A stretch of 39,798 bases of DNA from JAVBQJ01 sp031549115. Its GTDB lineage: Bacteria; Verrucomicrobiota; Lentisphaeria; Victivallales; Victivallaceae. The stretch covers positions 1-39,798 of the forward strand of contig JAVBQJ010000061.1 of assembly GCA_031549115.1 (NCBI GenBank). Reading direction: 5' to 3'. The position numbers and the translations under genes were made by a program. Numbering within the stretch: the stretch's first letter is position 1; every line of letters starts with the position of its first letter. The notes beneath the pieces were generated by a model. That model saw only the letters and a list, made by a program, of their open reading frames with translations, was not told the origin of the DNA and made no database searches. This document shows positions 7,069-15,980 of the stretch, piece by piece.

Positions 7069-9066
7069 ATGAAACTATTGCTCTTTCTTTTGATAATCGC
7101 GGGAGGGGTTTCGGTTTTGGCGACAACCGGACACCCGGAGAACGAGGTCTCGCCGGACAAGCGGATCGCTTTGGGCAGAGGCGAATTGGATACGGCGTAT
7201 CCGACCTGGTGGGGATTCAACGATGAAGACGCCACGCTTTATCTGCAAGCCGCTATCGATTCTCCGGCCAAACGGGTGATTGTGCCGAATATAGGCAAAC
7301 CCTGGATTGTCCGGCCGATTTGGCTGCGCAGCGATTTGGAGTTGATTTTTGAACCGGGAGTGGAAATCTGGGCCCACAAAGGAGACTACAAGTGGGTTGA
7401 CGATTGTCTTTTTTGCGTGCGCGATTCCCACAATATCACCATCCGGGGAGACCGGGGAGTGGTGTTGAAAATGAACCGCGAAGATTATCTCGACCCCGCG
7501 CAATATGCCAGTTCGGAGTGGCGCATGGGATTGAGTTTTCTGGGGTGCTCCGATATTCTGGTGGAAAACTTGACCGTGGAGAATTCCGGTGGCGACGGGC
7601 TTTATTTCGGCACTTCGCGCCAGCCGTACTGCAGCAATGTCGTAGTGCGGAATGTCAAAAGTTTCAATAATCACCGCCAGGGGTTGAGCATTATCAGCGG
7701 CAAGAATATTTTGGTTGAAAACTGTGAATTTTCCAATACCGCGGGATTGAATCCACAGGCGGGCGTGGATTTGGAACCCAACAATGCCGCCGAAGTCATG
7801 CAGAATATCCGTTTTCGCAATGTGATCGTCCGCAACAATGCCGGACCGGGCTTTGTGACTTACCTGACTCCGTTGGATCAGCAGTCGGAACCGGTATCGA
7901 TCACGTTCGAAAATTGTATTGCCGAGAATAACGGCCTGCCGGGATTTTTACTGGCATATCCCGGGACTTCGACTTTGGGGCAAGCCAATATCCAGTTGCT
8001 CAACTGTATCTCCATGGACAACAAGAATGAGGATTTGCGCATTTTCGACAAAGATATCCATAACGGCACCTTGTTGATCAAAGGAGGCAAATTCGCGAAA
8101 AGCCAGGGCAACCCAAACGGCTCCATTCTGGTCGTCAGCAGCCCGGTCAATCTGGCCGATGTCGGCGGTATTTACTTCGATGGAGCAGCAACCTCGTCGC
8201 TGACACCGTTCGAGTTCTCCACCAAATCCGGCACCATTCAGGTAAAGGAAATTCGAGGAAACATCACAACACCGGAAAAAAACTGGGATCTCAGCCAATA
8301 CCAGGTGCCTCCGTTGTTTGACGACAACACCCCGCATCTGGGCGTGTCCGGCGATTACGTCCCCGTTGAAAATCCCGGCATTCCGGAGGGGCTTCCGGAA
8401 CTACGGGAGAATTCGCTGTATTTGCGCAGTCCCGCCAATTATGTCTTTTATGCGGAAGCGGGTCAAAATGTGGAATTGCTCTTCGATTACCAGCAAATCG
8501 GTGATTATCCGGGGGTAGACTTCCTTGCCCGGATTTACTCCCCCTCCGGGAAAGTGATTCCGGTTCCGGGGATGCCGTTTATGCAAGTCGCGCCATTCAA
8601 TATGATTGCGCCGGAAAGTGGACTCTACCGGGTGCGTGTGACTCTGTGGAGTAACCGGCTTCAAATTGCGCGCCCCCAGGGCGGCATTGCCATTGTGCAG
8701 CAAAAAGCGGCACAATCGTTTATGAGTGCCAACGGACGCCTTTATCTCAACGTCCCTCCGGAAACCGAAAAATTCAGCATTCATTTGATTCCCAACGACC
8801 TGGAAAATACCGGAGCGACGCTGTACGATCCCAGTGGGCGGATTGCGGCTCACGTCGACTCCATCACGGAGCGGTATATTATGGCGCCGGAACACTATGA
8901 AAAAAGCGCAACGGACCAGACATGGGTGCTTGACCTGTTCCCGCCCACCGTCGGGACAGCGCAAAATTTGTCCATCGAAGTATATGGCATTCCGCCATTT
9001 CTGGCGACTACGCCGGACGGGCTGTTGACACCGGCCAGAACCGACTCGAAAGGGGAAGCAAAATGA
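7069..9066 (+). CDS. exported right-handed beta-helix protein A
   Basis: A 665-residue protein. The ATG at 7069 begins a clear signal peptide (KLLLFLLIIAGGVSVLA, about residues 2-19); the frame is open further upstream but that part overlaps the pseudopilin gene. The N-terminal part (DEDATLYLQAAID, then GKPWIVRPIWLRSDLELIFE) is the pectate-lyase-3/GH28-type entry into a parallel beta-helix, with PbH1-style rungs to about residue 350, including GGDGLYFG, NHRQGLSI and PQAGVDLEPNN. Residues about 440-665 form two beta-sandwich-like modules (FYAEAGQNVELLFDYQQIGD; NGRLYLNVPPETEKFSIHLI). Catalytic residues cannot be fixed by eye. Its stop overlaps the start of its paralogue by ATGA. It probably cleaves or binds an acidic polysaccharide outside the cytoplasm. 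Confidence 0.85.
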   Translation: MKLLLFLLIIAGGVSVLATTGHPENEVSPDKRIALGRGELDTAYPTWWGFNDEDATLYLQAAIDSPAKRVIVPNIGKPWIVRPIWLRSDLELIFEPGVEIWAHKGDYKWVDDCLFCVRDSHNITIRGDRGVVLKMNREDYLDPAQYASSEWRMGLSFLGCSDILVENLTVENSGGDGLYFGTSRQPYCSNVVVRNVKSFNNHRQGLSIISGKNILVENCEFSNTAGLNPQAGVDLEPNNAAEVMQNIRFRNVIVRNNAGPGFVTYLTPLDQQSEPVSITFENCIAENNGLPGFLLAYPGTSTLGQANIQLLNCISMDNKNEDLRIFDKDIHNGTLLIKGGKFAKSQGNPNGSILVVSSPVNLADVGGIYFDGAATSSLTPFEFSTKSGTIQVKEIRGNITTPEKNWDLSQYQVPPLFDDNTPHLGVSGDYVPVENPGIPEGLPELRENSLYLRSPANYVFYAEAGQNVELLFDYQQIGDYPGVDFLARIYSPSGKVIPVPGMPFMQVAPFNMIAPESGLYRVRVTLWSNRLQIARPQGGIAIVQQKAAQSFMSANGRLYLNVPPETEKFSIHLIPNDLENTGATLYDPSGRIAAHVDSITERYIMAPEHYEKSATDQTWVLDLFPPTVGTAQNLSIEVYGIPPFLATTPDGLLTPARTDSKGEAK

Positions 9067-10979
9067 AATCCCCAATACTCATCGGGGTGTTGCTGGCGAC
9101 CGCGGTTTCCTCCTGGGCCGGCGGCGCTGTGGTCATGCCGGAAAAGTTTGACGACAACGATGCCACCGATTTCATACAGAAAGCGATTGACTCCGGCGCG
9201 GAAGAGGTGGTAATCCCCAACAAGGGAAAACCGTGGAATGTCCGTCCTTTGAAATTGCGTTCCGATTTGGTGCTGACTTTGGAGCCCGGCACCGTGATTC
9301 AGGCAAAGAAAGGAGCTTTTCTCGACCTAAATGATTCGGTACTTCTCGCCTCCGACAGCCAAAACCTGGTTATCCGCGGTGGTGAGGGCAGCAAAATCCG
9401 GATGTTCCGGGAAGATTACCTCCAAACTCCATACCTTGCCGGCGAGTGGCGCATGGGAATATCGTTGAATGGGTGCAAGAATGTTCGGATCGAGAATCTG
9501 ACAATTGAAAATACCGGAGGAGACGGAATTTATATCGCCCCCGGCACCGTACCGTATTCGGAGGATATTGTAATCCGGAATGTCCGCTGTTTCGACAACC
9601 ATCGTCAGGGAATCAGTGTGATCAGCGTCAAAGGGTTGTTGATCGAAGACACCCTCCTGGCCAATACGGCTGGAACCAATCCCCAAGCGGGAATTGACTT
9701 TGAGCCGAACTTTTGGTATGACGTCATTCAAAATGTGACACTTCGCCGTGTGACCGCATCCGGCAACGCGGGACCGGGATTTGTTGCATATCTGACTCCG
9801 TTGAATCCGGATTCCGAACCGTTTTCCATCACTCTGGAACAGTGTGTTGCGAACGAAAATTATGTCGGAGGATATGTTTTTGCCTTTCCGCCGAAGTCGA
9901 AACTGGGTGATTCCATCATCACCCTGACCGATTGTACCGCGTCCGGCAACCACTTCGAGCAACTTCGGCTGGACGACAAACCGATCGACGGCTCACTGGT
10001 AAAAATCATCGGCGGCAAGTTCACCCGGAAGGAATCGGAATTTGAACGTTACCCGGTGGTGATGTCCAGCTCCAGAAACAATACCCACGATGTGGGCAAT
10101 GTCATCTTTGAACAGGTTACCGTAAGCGGTCCTTACCCATTGGTCCTTGACACCAAGAATCGCGCTGTCGAAATGAGAAAAATCAGCGGTTTCGCGATAA
10201 CGGGTGATGGTGCCCTGGTGGATATGGCCACCTATATTCCTCCGGATATTACCGGAAACGACTCCACGCCGCATATAAAATTCACCGGGAAAAGCTACGT
10301 GCCGGTCCAAGGCAATATGCCGCCCGATTTGCCGTCATTCCCGGAGCGGGAGGGTTGGTATTGCCGGGGAGTCGCCGACTATGCATTGTATGCAAACGCC
10401 AATGAAAAAGTCGAACTGGAAATCGATTATCAGCAGGTCGGAGATTATCCGGGCGTGGATTTCGTCGGGAAAATCCATACCCCGTCCGGCGCGGTGATGG
10501 ACATTCCGGCTCCGCCGTTTCAAGCCAGAACCCCTTACTCGTTCGTGGCCCCGGAGACCGGCGTTTACCGGGCTAAATTTACCCTGTGGAACAACAAAAT
10601 GCGATTACACCGTTCCAACGGGACTATCGCATTGCTGCAGGACGATGCTTCCATACCGCTATTGGGACCATATGGACGGATGTATTTTTATGTGCCGGAG
10701 AAAGTGGAAAATTTTTCGATCCACCTGATTCCCGATGATAACGAAAATGCCGGCGCCGTTCTTTACGACGCCAAAGGTAAAGTAATTGAATCGATGGATT
10801 TTATGAAACAGCGTACCGTTTTTTCGGTAAACCGCGCAGCCGATGCCCCGGGTGAAATATGGACGTTGGATCTGAAGCCGCCCACCGAGGGGCGCTTCGA
10901 AGATTTTGCCGTCGAAATCAACGGCGCCATTCCGGCCTTTTCGCCTGCGCCGGACGCCCTGCTTGAATACCGGGAGTGA
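9063..10979 (+). CDS. exported right-handed beta-helix protein B (tandem paralogue)
   Basis: A 638-residue protein with a short signal peptide (about residues 1-20, KSPILIGVLLATAVSSWAGG). It is colinear with the upstream gene over its whole length: GKPWNVRPLKLRSDLVLTLE, GGDGIYIAP, NHRQGISVIS, PQAGIDFEPN, NAGPGFVAYLTPLNP, then the same C-terminal pair of beta modules (YALYANANEKVELEIDYQQV; YGRMYFYVPEKVENFSIHLI). By eye roughly half the aligned residues are identical, so this is an old tandem duplication. The ATGA overlap with the upstream gene implies translational coupling. Both have lower GC than the rest of the window. Substrate unknown; two active sites or an enzyme plus a binding partner are possible. 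Confidence 0.85.
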   Translation: MKSPILIGVLLATAVSSWAGGAVVMPEKFDDNDATDFIQKAIDSGAEEVVIPNKGKPWNVRPLKLRSDLVLTLEPGTVIQAKKGAFLDLNDSVLLASDSQNLVIRGGEGSKIRMFREDYLQTPYLAGEWRMGISLNGCKNVRIENLTIENTGGDGIYIAPGTVPYSEDIVIRNVRCFDNHRQGISVISVKGLLIEDTLLANTAGTNPQAGIDFEPNFWYDVIQNVTLRRVTASGNAGPGFVAYLTPLNPDSEPFSITLEQCVANENYVGGYVFAFPPKSKLGDSIITLTDCTASGNHFEQLRLDDKPIDGSLVKIIGGKFTRKESEFERYPVVMSSSRNNTHDVGNVIFEQVTVSGPYPLVLDTKNRAVEMRKISGFAITGDGALVDMATYIPPDITGNDSTPHIKFTGKSYVPVQGNMPPDLPSFPEREGWYCRGVADYALYANANEKVELEIDYQQVGDYPGVDFVGKIHTPSGAVMDIPAPPFQARTPYSFVAPETGVYRAKFTLWNNKMRLHRSNGTIALLQDDASIPLLGPYGRMYFYVPEKVENFSIHLIPDDNENAGAVLYDAKGKVIESMDFMKQRTVFSVNRAADAPGEIWTLDLKPPTEGRFEDFAVEINGAIPAFSPAPDALLEYRE

Positions 10980-11013
10980 CACAAAGAATCAAAACCAATT
11001 ATAAGCAGAACGA

Positions 11014-11190
11014 TTCCGGCAAACAATCACAATAAAACGGCATTTTCTCCGTATTTCCGGTTGACAAGCCAATATTGTTTGCTAGAATAAAGTAGAGTTC
11101 TCCGTAGTATTTTTCAGTAAAACGTACGGTATCTTTTGGCCGACAACGGTTGTTCTCAGACAAAAAAGATCAAAGCGAAAAGGGGAAATC
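11014..11190 (+). promoter_or_regulatory. promoter and conserved leader of pseudopilin unit 2
   Basis: Second copy of the unit 1 control region: TTGACA (11061-11066), 16 bp, TAGAAT (11083-11088), TGC before the -10. The inverted arms GCAAACAAT (11019-11027) and ATTGTTTGC (11074-11082) are kept although the sequence between them has diverged. The leader palindrome ACAACGGTTGT is at 11143-11153, and AGGGGAAATC precedes the ATG at 11191. Conservation of the arms amid divergence supports a binding role. Confidence 0.7.
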
Positions 11191-11300
11191 ATGAAAAAGC
11201 TCTTCACATTAATTGAATTACTTGTCGTCATAGCGATCATAGCCATCCTCGCCAGCATGCTTTTGCCGGCGCTGTCGCGGGCGCGGGCCGCGGCCCAGGC
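11061..11300 (+). repeat. 240-bp promoter-leader-prepilin direct repeat, copy 2
   Basis: Direct repeat of 6161-6400, offset exactly 4,900 bp, same orientation. Recombination between the copies would remove pseudopilin 1 and both beta-helix genes while leaving one intact promoter-pseudopilin gene. Confidence 0.95.
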
Positions 11301-11886
11301 GACCAAATGCCTCAGCAATCAAAAGCAGATCGGCCTGATCAATATACTTTATACCGGAGACTGCGACGATTACCTTTTCGAGCTCTACACCGTGGACGGT
11401 TACTGGTGGGGGCATTTGATGGTCAATTTTCAAGAGGGTCTGGGGTTGAAGTGGTCGGCGATGGACGACGCCGCCACGAAATCCCAGCTCCTGAAGTGCC
11501 CCGGTTCCCAGACGTACAGCAACGGCGGCAGCGCCTCCACCGTCGCCGGACAGGGAATGACGAACTACGGTTACAACATCCATGTCACCGGCAGCTACAA
11601 CTACGCCACCGGAGCGGACAAAAGCACCCGGATCACGGCCATCACCAACCCCTCCTGGCGTCCGCTGCTGGCGGATTTCCTGAAGTTCGACGGCGTGGCC
11701 GGCTTTCACCTGTGGCATTGGGACGGTGACGAGACCAACGCGAAAACCTTCTTCGGCAAGCACAACGACCGGGTCAACGTTCTCTATGCCGACGGGCACG
11801 CCGCCTCGGCCGACCCGTTCCGGGGCTGGCAGGATCTCTCCGACGCCACACCGTTGACCTCTTCGGACCCGAATTTCGTCAAGTAA
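11191..11886 (+). CDS. pseudopilin (type IV pilin-like), unit 2
   Basis: A 231-residue protein whose first 36 residues are identical to those of the pseudopilin at 6291, after which they diverge. Predicted cleavage is MKKL before F5, with E9 at the +5 position. The C terminus has an exact H-X9-DG motif (HNDRVNVLYADG), characteristic of this pilin-like family. The globular part is aromatic-rich (VDGYWWGHLMVN, GFHLWHWDGDE) and may bind a substrate or partner. It heads an operon with the exported protein at 11910 (23-bp gap), the six-hairpin enzyme and the UroD-fold pair. Confidence 0.9.
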   Translation: MKKLFTLIELLVVIAIIAILASMLLPALSRARAAAQATKCLSNQKQIGLINILYTGDCDDYLFELYTVDGYWWGHLMVNFQEGLGLKWSAMDDAATKSQLLKCPGSQTYSNGGSASTVAGQGMTNYGYNIHVTGSYNYATGADKSTRITAITNPSWRPLLADFLKFDGVAGFHLWHWDGDETNAKTFFGKHNDRVNVLYADGHAASADPFRGWQDLSDATPLTSSDPNFVK

Positions 11887-11909
11887 CCATAACGGAAAGA
11901 AGCGCTGCA

Positions 11910-13814
11910 ATGTTGAAAAAACTGATTGCCGCCGTGCTGCTGGCCGGGGTTGCCGCCGGGTCGGCCGCCGAATTCAATACGATCCCGGTCAAGCTGCCGG
12001 AAAAATACCTGGCCGGTTACAGCGGCTATGAATTGGGGGCCGGCATGCTGGAGGCCTTCACGGAAAACTACCTGGAGCCGATGCGTAAGGCCGGCTTCAA
12101 CAACATCGACCTGAAGATATTCCAGGTCAATCCGGGCAACCGGCTGGACCTGAAAAATCCGGCTGTTTTCAACGAGCTGGCGGCGCTGATCCTGGCCGCC
12201 AACGAGCGCGGCCTGCTCTTCACCGCCTACGTGTTCACCGAGCCGTACCAGGGGAAACGCAACGTCGCCGCGTATCCGCAGCACGCGAAGCTGACCGCGT
12301 TTGTCGACGAAGAGGGAAAAACCGTCGAGAATCTCTTCAGCATCATCGATTATGACGTATTGCGCGAGCTTTACAACAACGCCTATGAGTTGGCCGAAGC
12401 CAGCCGCAAACTGCCGATCGGCGCGGTGAAATTCGATATCGAAAACATCTTCAACTTCGGCGTCTCCTTCGATGACAAAAGCTGGACGAAATTCTGTGCG
12501 GATTATCCGCAATTCCAGGCGGATACGCCGCCGGCGAAGCGTGCCGCCGCGCTGGAAGCCGCCGGTTTCACCGGAACGTACAAGGATTGGTTCGCGCTGC
12601 AATTCGAAGCGACCGTCAAACGCATCGCCGATGAGCTGCACGCCATCAATCCGGACTTGAGCCTGGGGTTGATGCCGACGGATCACGGCTGGGTGTCCAG
12701 GGCGTTCGCCAAACATCTGGCCACACCGCGGGCGCCGGCTTTCATGGACGATTGGTGCATGTACGGCAGCGACGGCTACGACCGGGAGTTCGTCCAGAAG
12801 CGGCAGGCTGAGCTCAAGGCGTTGAATCCGAACAACCTCTACGTGGGTTGGATCCGGCTCAATTCGCACCTGCCCGAGGACCTGCCGTCGCAGTTGTACA
12901 GTTGCGCGATGGAAACCGACGGCTACAACGTCTGGGCGATGCACATGATCGATCCGGCGTTCAAAGAGTCCGGCTATGAGCTTCCCAACGGCAAGTCCAT
13001 CGCCGATTATTACGACAACTTCGCCGTCGTCAATCGGGCCGTCCGCGCCAAAAGCCCGATCGAATACAAAAAACTCGACGCCGGGATTCAGCCGCTGGAT
13101 CTCAACGTCCGGATTCCCGCGCTGATTCCGTACGGCAACGGTACCGGACCGACGCCGGGATTCATCATGCGCGACCAGCAGACCGCTTATATTTACGCCG
13201 AAACCGGCGAGATGATCCGCGCCACGGTGACCCATGTCTCCGGCACCGCCCGCAAAGTCGCGATTCAGTACGCGCTGCTGGACAAGGACGGCAATAAATT
13301 GCGCAATGAGATCGTACTGCCCGGCGATGAAACCCGCTTCGGTTCCGAATCCTTTGCCGTCGCGGCTCCCTACACGGGCGTGTATGCGCTGACGCTGTCC
13401 GGCGGCACCGGCGGGCTGGCGTGGTACGGGCTGCAGATTCACAACAGACATTACGCCTTCGAAGTGATCGATCGCGGCAATGCCGAATCGCCCGGCGTCT
13501 ACCTCTTTTACTCCGGCGGCAGTTTCGATGTTTATTTCCTGCGCGACGGCATGACCGGGCCCGCCGCGATCGTCGGCGAAAAGCGCGAAGGCATGGTGTT
13601 CGATTACCGTTTCGGCGACGGCCCCGCAACGATGGTGGAAGCGTTGAACTACCGAATACCGCTCCCGCCGGAACAGGTGATCAAGATGACCTTTTCGCTC
13701 CCGGCCAAGCTCAAACAAACGCAGTACATGCAGGACTTCATCTTTGTCACCGAAGGCGCGGTGGTACCTTATATCTATGACAATCCGGAGCGGGCGCTGG
13801 TGCCCCCCAGATAA
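11910..13814 (+). CDS. exported TIM-barrel-like putative glycosidase
   Basis: A 634-residue protein. Residues 1-19 are a signal peptide (KKLIAAVLLAGVAAGSAA). Residues about 30-370 read like a barrel glycosidase: FNNIDLKIFQVNP, GAVKFDIENIFNFG with D176 and E178 as candidate acids, LSLGLMPTDHGW, FMDDWCMYGSDGYD and YVGWIRLNSHLPEDL. Residues about 410-560 carry beta modules (TAYIYAETGEMIRATVTHVS, ESFAVAAPYTGVYALTLSGG, GVYLFYSGGSFDVYFL) that resemble the C-terminal modules of the beta-helix proteins at 7069 and 9063. No named glycoside hydrolase family is recognised. It follows a pseudopilin and precedes a cytoplasmic glycosidase, so it probably makes oligosaccharides used by that enzyme. Confidence 0.65.
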   Translation: MLKKLIAAVLLAGVAAGSAAEFNTIPVKLPEKYLAGYSGYELGAGMLEAFTENYLEPMRKAGFNNIDLKIFQVNPGNRLDLKNPAVFNELAALILAANERGLLFTAYVFTEPYQGKRNVAAYPQHAKLTAFVDEEGKTVENLFSIIDYDVLRELYNNAYELAEASRKLPIGAVKFDIENIFNFGVSFDDKSWTKFCADYPQFQADTPPAKRAAALEAAGFTGTYKDWFALQFEATVKRIADELHAINPDLSLGLMPTDHGWVSRAFAKHLATPRAPAFMDDWCMYGSDGYDREFVQKRQAELKALNPNNLYVGWIRLNSHLPEDLPSQLYSCAMETDGYNVWAMHMIDPAFKESGYELPNGKSIADYYDNFAVVNRAVRAKSPIEYKKLDAGIQPLDLNVRIPALIPYGNGTGPTPGFIMRDQQTAYIYAETGEMIRATVTHVSGTARKVAIQYALLDKDGNKLRNEIVLPGDETRFGSESFAVAAPYTGVYALTLSGGTGGLAWYGLQIHNRHYAFEVIDRGNAESPGVYLFYSGGSFDVYFLRDGMTGPAAIVGEKREGMVFDYRFGDGPATMVEALNYRIPLPPEQVIKMTFSLPAKLKQTQYMQDFIFVTEGAVVPYIYDNPERALVPPR

Positions 13815-13835
13815 TAAAACACGAGGGATCGCAAT

Positions 13836-15980
13836 ATGACGAACACGGAACGCGAAAATTATGAATTGTTTTCCATGGATGGCGCCAAGCTGATTCATGA
13901 CGAAATGGACATCGGTCTGATCAACGGCATGCTTTCCGGAAACGGTCCGTACCGTGACGCCATGATGATCAAGGGGCTGTTCGCGCCGCCATTCGTCAGC
14001 AGCGATTTCTGTCTGGAGGTCAGGCTCTTCGGCGAAAAAGTCAAGGCCACGGAGTTCAAATGGTATCCGTCGGAAATGGTGCGCCACGGGCAAACCCATG
14101 GCATCGCCGTCGACACCAACCTGGTGCTCGCCGCCGGGCGCCGGGCGATGATCCTCCGTGTGAAGCTCACCAATCCGGGAGGCGACGAGGCGGACATTCC
14201 GCTCCAGATCGGCATCGACGGCACGCTGGATTACAACAAAGTCTGGGACTTTTTCCGGCAGCGCAGTTCGACCGGGGTCAAGTCCGTCCGCCATGCCAAC
14301 GGGTTGTTGCTGCACAACAACAACGGCACCGTGGCGGTGGACACGACCGTCCCCGGTTTGACCTTTTGCAGTTACAGCAAAATCTTGCATGGACGCGTCC
14401 GGGTTCCCGCCCGGGGCGAGACGGTGTTCCACATCGCCGTTGCCATCGGTTACAATGAGCACACCTACATGGACGCGACCAAGGCCAAATGGACCAACCT
14501 CGGCTATTCGCGGTTTTCGGAAACCAACGCCGTCGCCGACACCGCCGGCCTGATCGCCGATCCGGAGGCCGCCATCGAGGAGGCGCGTTGCCGCTTTGCC
14601 GGGCGGGTGGCGGATCTGTGCTCGCGCATGCCGGAATTCCACTCCTCCAGCGAGGAGTTGAACAAGTGGTATTACCGCTCTTTGGTTCACCTGCTCATCA
14701 ACCAATGGATCGATGTGCCGGAATTCGTCCTGAATCCCTATTTCTCCACCGGCAGTTTGAACGGCGGCTGCTGCTGCTCGTACTTGTGGGACTTCGGCGC
14801 CAACTGGAAGATCTGGGGGATGTACCACCCGGAGGCAACACGCAATCACATCAAAGCCTTCCTGAATATTGATTTGCGGCATCACTTCGCCTTTCTGCCC
14901 TTGGACAACAGCGCGTTCGGCCCCTGGTATTACATCAATCAGGAAAAAATCATCTTCTGCATTTATTACTACGTTCTCCACACCGGCGACGTGGCGTTTC
15001 TTCAGGAAAAATTCAACGGCCGCACCATCGTCGAACACGTGGTCGAACAGGCGCTGCTCTGCGACGATCTGGACAAAGAGGCGCACCTGGTCGATTACGG
15101 CACCGGCAACCACCATCTGGAACTGTTGCGTGAGTACCGTTACGACAATGTGCTGCCGGACATGAATCTCAGGCGGGCCTCCTATTACCACGCCGCCGCC
15201 ATTCTCTGCGACCTGGCGGGGCACGCCGCGCCGGTCGATTTCATCAAACGCGCCGAAGCGATTCAAAAGCTGGTCAGCGAGGAATTGTACGACCCGGCGG
15301 CGAAGTGGTTCCAGTGGCGCGACGCGGATGGCCACCTGACCAACCGTTATACCATTCAGATGTTCAAACTTTTCGGCTTCCCGGAGGGGTGGACGCTGAC
15401 CGGCGAACAGCACCGGGCACTGTTGAGCCACATCAACGACGAGGAATTCCTCGGCGAATACGGCATGCATTCCATGGCCAAGCACGACCCGGCTTACGAC
15501 CAGGCCGACATCGACAACGGCGGCGGCGGCGGTTGCGTCTTTTTCGCGCCGGAAATTGCCGAAAAGCTCTATTTGAACGGCGAAAAACAGGTTGCGGAAA
15601 ATATCATCAAACGCATTCTGTGGTGGGGCGACCGGATGCCGTTCTGGGGCGACTCGCTGGTGGCGAATTACATCGATTACCGGAAGAACACGCCGTTGCA
15701 GAATGCCATCGGCGGCGCGGCGGTCTCTTCGACCGTGATCTTCGGCTTGTTCGGCATCTCCGTCGACGCGACATTCGCCATCACCGTCAATCCCAATCCG
15801 CCCGAATTTGCGCCGGAAATGCGGCTCGACGGCGTGCATCTCGCCGGGAGAAGCTTCCAAGTCGCAGTCAAAGACGGGGAATACACGGTCACGGAGGCGG
15901 GACAAACCGTGCTGCGTCAGAAAGTCGGAACCCCCGGCATCATTCCGGGGGTGACGCCGGGAGAAAAAAATGGGCTTTGA
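13836..15980 (+). CDS. six-hairpin (alpha/alpha)6 glycosidase-like protein
   Basis: A 714-residue protein with no signal peptide. An N-terminal beta-sandwich (about 1-230) is followed by an (alpha/alpha)6-type catalytic region: YLWDFGANWKIWGMYHPEAT, FGPWYYINQEKIIFCIYYYV, DYGTGNHHLELLREYRYDN, RRASYYHAAAILCDLAG, GEYGMHSMAKHDPAYDQADI, and a late Trp-rich helix WWGDRMPFWGD. The C terminus (FGISVDATFAITVNPNPPEF) is a small beta domain like those after GH63/GH78-like catalytic domains. D319 in YLWDFG is a candidate active-site acid. Three adjacent cysteines, C312-C314, are unusual. An intracellular exo-glycosidase acting on an imported oligosaccharide is likely; the exact family is not recognised. 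Its end overlaps the next gene by 11 bp. Confidence 0.7.
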   Translation: MTNTERENYELFSMDGAKLIHDEMDIGLINGMLSGNGPYRDAMMIKGLFAPPFVSSDFCLEVRLFGEKVKATEFKWYPSEMVRHGQTHGIAVDTNLVLAAGRRAMILRVKLTNPGGDEADIPLQIGIDGTLDYNKVWDFFRQRSSTGVKSVRHANGLLLHNNNGTVAVDTTVPGLTFCSYSKILHGRVRVPARGETVFHIAVAIGYNEHTYMDATKAKWTNLGYSRFSETNAVADTAGLIADPEAAIEEARCRFAGRVADLCSRMPEFHSSSEELNKWYYRSLVHLLINQWIDVPEFVLNPYFSTGSLNGGCCCSYLWDFGANWKIWGMYHPEATRNHIKAFLNIDLRHHFAFLPLDNSAFGPWYYINQEKIIFCIYYYVLHTGDVAFLQEKFNGRTIVEHVVEQALLCDDLDKEAHLVDYGTGNHHLELLREYRYDNVLPDMNLRRASYYHAAAILCDLAGHAAPVDFIKRAEAIQKLVSEELYDPAAKWFQWRDADGHLTNRYTIQMFKLFGFPEGWTLTGEQHRALLSHINDEEFLGEYGMHSMAKHDPAYDQADIDNGGGGGCVFFAPEIAEKLYLNGEKQVAENIIKRILWWGDRMPFWGDSLVANYIDYRKNTPLQNAIGGAAVSSTVIFGLFGISVDATFAITVNPNPPEFAPEMRLDGVHLAGRSFQVAVKDGEYTVTEAGQTVLRQKVGTPGIIPGVTPGEKNGL

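Noticed and set aside
6161..11300. Composite transposon bounded by the direct repeats
   Set aside because: The repeats contain a promoter and pilin start, not inverted repeats or a transposase, and no target-site duplication is visible; homologous duplication is simpler.
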